Position numbers and translations under genes: made by a program. The notes under the pieces were generated by a model. The model was not told where the DNA came from. It worked only from the letters and a program-made list of their open reading frames with translations, and did not search any database. 64,000 bases of DNA from Acanthaster planci. Lineage: Eukaryota > Echinodermata > Asteroidea > Valvatida > Acanthasteridae. Within the stretch, counting starts at the first letter, position 1, and each line of letters opens with the position of its first letter. Below, in pieces: positions 55,740 through 64,000 of this stretch. Location: positions 460,421 to 524,420 of the forward strand of contig NW_019091474.1 of assembly GCF_001949145.1 (NCBI RefSeq), written 5' to 3'.

Positions 55740-58700
55740 GACAAGGCCTTTTTTTAAATTATAAGATCGGGCGCAGTGTCGCATGCAAAAGTATAGCTCT
55801 TTCTGCAATTAATCTCCAGTGCTGTGGGTTTTCATATTAGCCCAGAATAGAGACGTAAGTAATCTTTGTATTGCCTACAATGCGTTTTTTTTATGTCTCA
55901 GTAATATAATCTTTGTAAGGAAAGCACTTTGTGACTGTACAGTGATTTTTTGTGTTACAACAGAACCCGGTAAAACTTTTAAATTTTCCATTTTTCCTCT
56001 TTAACATGAGTTAACATAAATTTGCATATTGACTTTGGTGCACAAAACCACTTTCATAAAGCTGATTTTGCCATTTTTCTCGATTTTCCTTTAATTGCGA
56101 GTAACGGCTAATGTTTTTGGAGAAAGAAATTTATTTTCAGTCATCTTGCGTGCCAAAAAATAAGAACTGCTTAAAACAAATGTTTTTAACCTTCAATCCT
56201 GCCAACTGTGACTAAATTCGAAAGAAAAATCAATGCACGTATAAGCGAGCTGTACGCCATTATAGATTACTTTCGGAGCAGCTATGATCATACGGCATCC
56301 ACCAGGTGAGGAAATATGTCTTAACACATTAAATAAACTCCAAACATGTCAACGTCATCACCAACGAAAAGCATTGGTAGCATCCCTCAACCTTGTAAGC
56401 AGCCTCCTTCAACCTCGTGTACGTTTCTTACACAAAATTTTAGGCCTAATGTTTTAGTCAGAAAACAACGTCTTCGTAAATCCACAAATAAAAATCTGTT
56501 CATGTACAAAATGAGCCATTGTATATTAACATGACATTTGTAATAACAATTGACATAAGATTCTATGTAAATGTACAGAAAAATTTCTGACAGCGTACTC
56601 AGCAATCAACACGGTGAAAATGCCTTGCCGCAGTTAAACGCACGAATAAAAAACTATTTTTTATTGAGATCGCGCTCTGAATAATCATGGTGTTATGCCA
56701 GTCTTGTTGAATGAACAAGACGAGTAAGGGTTTGCTCTGTGGAATATTATATAGCTTATTATGTTGAGATTTTGGGGACCGAGAGAAGTCAATATGGATG
56801 TTGCCACTCAATTTTCGATTTATTTGTAAGGGTGTACAGTACAATTCACCGTGAGCAAGTTTTAACAGAAAAAGAAATTAAACCTGGATATAAATTCCAG
56901 AGAATGCTTTATCCGTTATCTAGATGAAATCTATCAATTTGGGAAATCGAACACGCCAGTGAATTTGCTAAATTTGGCTTTATTCAAATCAAAAGTCGGC
57001 CATAGGTAAATTGAAAACGAGGTTAACATTTCTTTTATTTTTGGAACTATAATTGGGTGATAAAATTTAAAGCAATGAAAAAACTTTTATCACAAATTGT
57101 TGTAATTTGTGGTGATAAACAATTTTAAACTTTATGACTAATAAAATATCTAAATGTCTTAAGCCACATTAAAAAAAAGTTATGTATGGAACCCAGAAAG
57201 TGTTTCAACATCTCATTTAATCTTCGGAACATCGTGATAAAAATGGCGTCCCTTCGAATAAGGTCTGTACAGGAAGTTGCAACATCCAAAGAGCGCAGAA
57301 TACTATCGGTTTTGCATGCTAAAAACTTGACACACGTGTCTCCACTCACCCAAACAATAACAACAGTCGGGCCTGCATCATACCGGTCAGCACCAAGGGC
57401 TACAGAGATATTTCACCAATAATCTAAACCTATGGATTGCGCCCTGTGCCATTGACATGGCTGAAAATCTTTTGAAAAAATCAATGTAAAAACAATTCCA
57501 GTAGTGCACCCAACGCTCGCCTTGGGAGGCTTGAGACCCCCAACCCCAGTTTTCCTTTTTTTAATTTCCTGGAAACCAAAACTAAAATGTACAATATGCA
57601 AATATATCTTAAACTACCAGCATCGACGTATATGTGCATTCCAGTCCCCTGTGGCCTAACTGGGGAGGGGGCTGGGGCATCATGAGCTATGTTGGGGGTA
57701 AATTATGGTTCCCCATACACACATAAGGGCGCAAGCAGAACCAGATTTTCGGTTCGGGGAACTTGTTGGGGTAACAAAATTTTATGTAGGCTTTTATGTC
57801 CATTCTGAGCGGAGGGACTACATTTTGGGACTTTTTACACGCTTTGGAAGGGAGAGGGATGAAAAAGACAAAAATCGCCTTTGTGTAATTAATATTAAAA
57901 AAAAAGAAAAATTGGCTCTTTTTTAGGGGACAATTTAGCTCACTTGAAAGGCGTGGTCCCCGTTCCGCCCCCCTCCCATCCGCCCCTGGCCCCAAGACAT
58001 ATCCTCAGCGCACCCACTGAATAATGCAACACGTAAGGCTTCGAAAAGGGGGATAAAAAAGTGCAGTCTGGAAAAAGTTGGAAAACTTCTTCCGTTACCA
58101 TACGTGGGTACAGTTATTAAACTGCACACAATGCAAGATAGAAATCAAAGCTGCTCAGGCCTAGGTTACCAGTACTCAGTCCATGGTACTATCAAGCCTC
58201 TCGACAGTGACAACGAAAACCCACTTAATGTAATTTCCGTCAGAAAAAAGTACCATCTTAATTACTTATGTACTTTCCGGATTCATCGCCCCCACGCCTG
58301 TGGCATAACGTTGTTACCATGGGTACAGTATTGCAGCGCTATGTTTGTTCCCATGCACCCTGCCTTGTGCGATCTTAACCCCGCGCAGACACGTCCGTGC
58401 TCGTAATTAATTAGCGCCTGAAAGTAAAAGGTCATGCTGCAAGCTTCCCGGAACTTGAGCTCAGCACGGTCATCCTAAAGAGATTGTGCATGTACATGGG
58501 GACGCTCTATCACGTTCGATTGTTTTCGGAAGAATTATTTCAAGTGAAGCCATCCCAAGAAACACTAATGTTGGAATTTTACTTTTGTGTTCCACAAGTA
58601 ATTGGAAAAGTCACCTGGAGATGGGTAACAGACGAATTTCATTAAACGACCTTTCCCTTCCGGCAACATCGTCCCGGACTCAGTCGGGTTGACATGACAT

Positions 58701-60560
58701 AGCTCTTGTCAACAAAGGTTAAATTAAACTTATACAATCTTTCCAAAATGCATATTACTTCCTTTAAGTTTATTTTTCTCTTACATGGTGAAATGCTTAA
58801 ATATTTTGATATGTTTTTATTCCAGACTTTACCGAAAGATTACCATAATTCGTAACTTTGCATGATAACAATGAATTGCATGCACTGGTCTCCATGTAGT
58901 TTTAATTTTTAGAAGTAAGAAGTCACTTTTTAGTGGGATATTTCTCCTGCAGGTCAGGTAATTTTTAAATTTTCTATAACTAAATATAGTTAGGTAGCAA
59001 ATATTTTTACATGCATCTGTACGTCTAGAGTTGCAAACCCACAATAAGCTGCCACAGACGGCATTGATAAACACCCCAACTTCAGAAAAGAGAGAAAATA
59101 ATTACACTTTTCTTAGATAAAAGGTATTGAAGACAGAAATAAACATTAAAGGTCATTTCCTCACCTTTCAGTTTTGTTTTCAATTTTAGTAGGAAACTAA
59201 TAACATTGGAGACCATACACCCTGACAACAGTTTGGAAGCCAATCGCCATTTTGAGAATTTATCATCGACACTAAAGGTCCCGTTTTGTCAAACGTTTTC
59301 AGAAATACAAGAAAACCAATGCAACCGGTAGATTTCACACATATATTTTAATTTTTTTGTAAACGTATGCTTTGTTTTAATGACGCTCCGATCCATACAC
59401 CACAACATGCTTTCTGAATAACAGTTTAAAAGCATGCAAATTGTCGTCTACTTCAGTGATGTCATCTTGCACGAATGATAAAACAAGCAATTTTCTCGAT
59501 GACATGCATCCAAATTCTGTGCAGGGTTAAGAAACTTATATCGCTCGAGATTAAGAGCACAAACACTTCCCGTCTATAGTTTCATCATGGTATGTACTTT
59601 TTAATCCAACTCTTCTACATCAACAAACATTACACCAAACAAGGATCAATGAGTTGAAATACCAACCCCGAATCTATCTCTGAGCTGAGTTTCCACCAAA
59701 TTTGTGATGTATTTTATCACTTCTTTGCCGGTGAGGGAGCACTTCAACTCGGGGCAGAAAATATTTACAATGTGAGTCTCTCACAGACATTTAAAACGTC
59801 GGCAAAAATCTTTGGGTCATTGACAACGCAGTGCAGGCCGCGTCAAGAAACAGGCTATTCGGAGAAAAACTCACATTTAACAGGTATTGCCCGAATATCC
59901 CGAAATTAGCGCGAACTGTCCTTACCTCTTAACTATATTGTCCTACACGCATTTCTTTTCAAGATTGAAATGACGGAAACCTCGTTGTTTTTCAGTCATC
60001 GTAGTTGTGTTCTGAAAGAACCGTGGGGTCCTTCCCCGTCAATTTTTCTCCATAGTCGCATGTTTTTTCCCCTGTATTGTAAAGTGTTTTTCTTTAAATA
60101 GCAACATCTTTCTTTCATTTTGACACAAATTTTGTAATAAAAAAATATCGACCACCCCTAAAATTCCTGCGAACCCCCAGGCTCACTCCCAGGTCTTAAG
60201 GTACCCCACGCCAGATTTAGGTTTACCCTTTGGTTTTGTTTTGTTTTATTTAATCTTTTAATATATGGGAGAAGAAAGCATCCTTGATAAAAATGTTTTT
60301 ACAATCAATGCCAATTGGCCCGCTGTGAAAGGCATCCATAAAGTGACAAAATGAATCGGTAATTGTTTTAACAGCGCCCTCTTTTGATGCAAGCGACAAT
60401 TCAAGAAATCTCACGCTCATTGATCGTGCAATTCAACGCCGCATACGCCACCGGCGCGCATAGTACCCTTACCACAATACGCTCTTCACGCACCGGAAAT
60501 GATGCTCGGAAACTTTATCGATCGATGGAATTCCAACATTTCTCGTCCTAATTTAAAGTT
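55740..60560. other. No recognisable gene
   Basis: Open frames at 56346-56534, 57186-57422 and 58104-58406 show no recognisable domain. A hairpin (TTATCAC...GTGATAA with an AAATT/AATTT inner stem) lies at 57088-57120. A GC-richer stretch at 60420-60545 with ACCGGAAATG (ETS-like) may be a promoter for the candidate gene below. Confidence 0.35.
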
Positions 60561-60607
60561 GTAAATCCTCATTTTTGTTCAGCACTGTAGACCCAGCATT
60601 GGATTAT

Positions 60608-61952
60608 ATGCTGCTGTCGTTCACTGGGATCAGCTCAGAGTTTGTGGGTAAGTTTTGTTCATGTTGTTGAGAGAGTTTTGATGGTGGTAGGCCCAACATT
60701 AGGCCGGGTTAAGTACGAGATAGTTACATGCCACAAATCATGACAATGTACCGTACGGTAAGTGTACCTCCATGGTGCACACGCCACTGTACAGGCCTAT
60801 AGTATTATGCGTTTGTGGAATGGTGGTCAAAGTGTAGGTAGACTAGAGGCATGTGCATTGCCAGAAATACCGGTAGCTGGGTACATGTAGCTACAGCTTT
60901 CCAGTCATGTCAGTGTGACAACTTAAGCCAAGGCCTCCTACCCAAAAATGCAACATGTCCAACAGGTCAACGAGGGAGTGCAGAAGTGCAAACCAAACTC
61001 TGCATTGATTCCACTTCACACCCATGAGGACTGCTATATAATTAAAGACTAAGACTAGTAGAGTTTCAAATGTATCGTCCCTTGCTGTGGTTTATCAGCC
61101 TTCTGAATGTTACTGTACAACATGTCCAAAACTAGGTCAAATTTGCCTGAAGAGAAGACATTATTTTTCAGTCTCAGACCAGTCTCATAGTCCGTACCAT
61201 ACCCAATGTTCATCAAACTTCATGTAGGGCCTTCCACATGATGTCAAGTGATTTCCATTCATGGAACTGCATCATTTCCTGAAAATGGTATAGAAAGTCA
61301 AATTTAGCTGGGTTATGGGACACTGAGCATTTACTCTCAACACTTTTTAAGAGCAGTCTCGTCATTGTGTTTGTGCACAGGGTGTCACGTATTGAACTCT
61401 TACCAAGGAGGCTACAAATATGCCTTTACTCTAAACACAATCCTAGAGTAAAGTTGACTCCATGTTCGATGTACATGTAGGAATCCACTTTTCAATTGAC
61501 ACTTTTGAATCTAACTTGTTAACCCAGGATATCAAGGACCTCTTCAGACCAATCCTGTTTGTCAGGCAAGCATTTTTGAAAACGATTGAAACTGCATACA
61601 TGTAGCAAGATACCCATCAAAGAAACTGTGAGTCAACTTGTACTTCAGTCAAGTAACAAATTCTAGGATCTATGTGCGTGTTTTTTGTTCTGTGTTGGTG
61701 ATTTTTTTTAGGTCGAAATGATCTGGCTTTGCAGCAATTATCATACAAAGTTTTCTTCACTAGAGTTGCCAGTGTTGCACATGCACTCGGCAGCTGGTCA
61801 ACACGGTTGTCTAATGCCTACAGACACACATTATGTAGGCTACCCACGAACGATAGCGACTGCGCCATGTGTTGGCCATTGTTCTCTTGCGAATACTGTG
61901 TATTTTCTTCAACATTGAATTTACGTGTGTTGTCATCAGTTTTTGATGTTTG
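60608..61952 (+). CDS. Candidate two-exon gene start, unrecognised product
   Basis: A candidate first exon runs from ATG 60608 to 60647 (MLLSFTGISSEFV) and ends G|GTAAGTTTTG. A candidate second exon starts at 61712 after TTTTTTTTAG and continues in the same frame as RNDLALQQLSYKVFFTRVAS and VAHALGSWSTRLSNAYRHTL, with a possible donor GTAAATGC after 61952. The frame match across two good splice sites is the only support. Upstream lies a GC-richer stretch with an ETS-like site. The product was not recognised and no later exon was found, so it may be chance. Confidence 0.3.
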
Positions 61953-62149
61953 GTAAATGCATGGCAAATTCAGGAGCCCAGGGGGATGTTTGGTATTCCC
62001 AAATCTTCGATATACCGGTAGCGGCATTCGTAAACTTATAGCAGCGTTCCAATGTAATGTCCTTCCACCAAAAACCTATAATTGTTCAACAACAAGACTT
62101 CCTGAGGCTGAAAAGTACTTGTACTGTGCAGTAATTTTTAACTAATTGA

Positions 62150-63500
62150 TGCAGGTACATACAATGTACACGTATGTACCGGAACTTGTAAGAAGTGTGT
62201 ATTCAGTATGTGCATGTAGTGTTGCCAATCATACATGTACGTGTAGTAGTAACCGGTACCCATGTATATTGCACACGAATGCATATTGTACCTGGTACAC
62301 GTACAGTATGTGTATAGGTTGGCATCTAGCTCTGATGCATTTTTGGGTAAATGTCCCGATTCCTGTGCATCTGAAAATGGACCGGGTTCACATTTAATCG
62401 ACGCCTGGTTATAATTGGGGTCAGATTTCCACCATGGTTCGTTGTGCGGGGGGTTTGGTTGCGCTGCTGGAATAACAAGAAGTGGAGATGAAAGACTTAC
62501 AGTACACCCCAAAGAGTTTCAGTCTAAATAAAGTGTGTTGAAACTCTACACTTACATACGTTGAATTCTCCAGCTGTTGTTGTACATAACTGAGGAGAAT
62601 TGGTTGACTAGCAAAGGCGGGTCCTGGATTTTCAGAAAGAGGGAAGGGGGGAACGAACTTGGAAGGTTAAATGCAACATGTGAATGTGCAGTGCAAAGCC
62701 CTTAGTCACATTGTTAATGCAATGGAGCCAATTTAAATTCATTGTCGGGCCGGCAGTTGGAAAGAAAGGAGGGCGCATACCTGGTGCACCCTCTATACAT
62801 AAATCCACCACTGCTAGGGGTTGTTTTGGCTCCCTTTAGTGTGTTGGATGCATAGAACAAGGATTTGGTTAGTCCAGGTTGTAAGCATTTTCACCCAAGG
62901 AAAGCATATATTGGTTAAATGAGGACTTAAAGCATGCAAACAGGGTGCCATCCACTGATCTATGTACATGTACAGATACGTCCAGGTTTGGGGTTCCTGG
63001 GAGGGAAATTTTAAAACCTGCAAAAAGACATTTTTCTGGAATGGCATTGTCCAATTTTGTTATTTTCATCCCTAAAGGAATACTCACTGCCTCCCTCTAG
63101 AGAGGTGTCAGTATCATTTCTAAATTGCATTCTACCAGTCTAACAAAAAAAAAATTTAAAAAGGAGTCTCTCCACCCGACTGTGTCACTTGTGTTGGCAC
63201 TGCTTTGGTGAAAACTCTGACCATCCCAATCCCTGCCCACTGAACAGCTGCACCGCAAAAGGGCATCAATCACAACCAAGACTAGGGTTCAGTTAAAATC
63301 CATCTGCACTGTTGGTGAGTTGCGCTACACTATCGGTCCACTCCATAGGAAATCTCAAAGTTGTAGTTTCCCGTTTAAAAGTGGCCAACCACTGAATATT
63401 ATCAAGCAAGGCAAAATGATGAACTGACACTTCAAAACAAGATACAAATGAAGGAAAAATTAAACTTGAAATAATACTAATTTTAATACCAGCAAAAAAT
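62150..63500. other. No recognisable gene
   Basis: TACATGTA- and GTACATGTA-rich short words near 62150-62310; otherwise unremarkable. Confidence 0.35.
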
Positions 63501-63504
63501 TCAG

Positions 63505-63700
63505 CACTTACATACATGTACAATTACATACAATACATGTACATGTAGTTTACCCAGTATACACGTACGGTACATGTACATGTACAGTACAATGTATGTA
63601 CATGTATATACATGTACATTACATGTACGTGTACACATACAGTGTATGGACCTGTACATGTACATTGTACATGTACATGTATGTACACCCATACATGTAA
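63505..63700. repeat. ACATGT/GTACATGTAC palindrome-rich tract
   Basis: Dense permutations of TACATGTACATGTA, each self-complementary, span about 190 bases; shorter runs recur near 62230 and 63880-63930. The open frames in this stretch are artefacts of the repeat. Confidence 0.85.
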
Positions 63701-64000
63701 ACCCAACTCTGCCTTCACACTTACAGTTTTGATCAATATGACCATGCAGGTCACTAACCCTACCATACCCAGTGGTATTTGAAATCAAGCGGGTATTTCG
63801 TCAAGTTGCTGTGGCTGGAATGTGGGGTCACTGTGACCCTGAACAACAGGTCACTGAGTCTGACCTCTGCCTGAGGTCAGTCCATACATGTACATGTATA
63901 CATGTTTTTAAAATTAACTTCTGTACATGTAACCACTTCGGAGCTAGTTGTCACAGATCTATGCTCTGATCAATGCACTCATGGCTGTCTGTCTCCATGA

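Noticed and set aside
63501-63788. Cys/His/Tyr-rich open frames on the minus strand
   Set aside because: They are translations of the ACATGT simple repeat, with no independent support.

Overview
The window reads as AT-rich nuclear DNA of a marine invertebrate animal. Genes are sparse, introns are spliced, and most of the space is old transposon debris. The mix of families (Polinton/Maverick, Penelope-like, piggyBac, CR1/Jockey-like non-LTR elements, many short inverted-repeat elements), the gene families present, and frequent GTAGGCCT- and ACATGTAC-type words suggest an invertebrate deuterostome such as a hemichordate, echinoderm or cephalochordate. That placement is inference. There is one assembly gap (48902-49288) and two single Ns (1009, 38928).

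Layout. 0-2 kb: two copies of an inverted-repeat element. 2.2-7.1 kb: a decayed Polinton on the minus strand with a broken protein-primed DNA polymerase B and one intact cysteine-rich ORF. 8.4-10.3 kb: the clearest single gene on the plus strand, a 474-residue SLC18-like (VMAT/VAChT-like) transporter whose coding sequence is in one exon. 10.4-21.5 kb: blocks that repeat in an order implying a decayed tandem array of the transporter locus. It ends in a truncated copy at 21.2-21.5 kb and is interrupted by a non-LTR retrotransposon tail, a piggyBac remnant and a long hairpin. 22.2-23 kb: a second non-LTR reverse transcriptase remnant.

23.9-55 kb: the main gene cluster, on the minus strand. Three complete three-exon genes (27.8-33.3, 36.4-42.8 and 49.6-54.8 kb) and one frameshifted stray last exon (23.9-24.2 kb) encode small secreted proteins with a farnesoic-acid-O-methyltransferase-like domain (the Methyltransf_FA family; enzymatic role unproven). 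Each gene has a signal-peptide exon of 190-211 bases, a middle exon of exactly 162 bases and a last exon of 305-308 bases, all joined in phase 1. The last exons of two genes are almost identical while their other exons have diverged. Introns and flanks carry inserted repeats, including a THAP-domain remnant and nested inverted-repeat elements.

52.5-55.7 kb: Penelope-like retroelement pieces. One is an internally deleted copy that keeps its GIY-YIG endonuclease and lies between two inverted copies of a short element. A reverse-transcriptase piece and an inverted endonuclease piece lie beside each other near 55.3 kb. 55.7-64 kb: mostly no recognisable gene, apart from a possible two-exon gene start at 60.6/61.7 kb and ACATGT-rich simple sequence near 63.6 kb.
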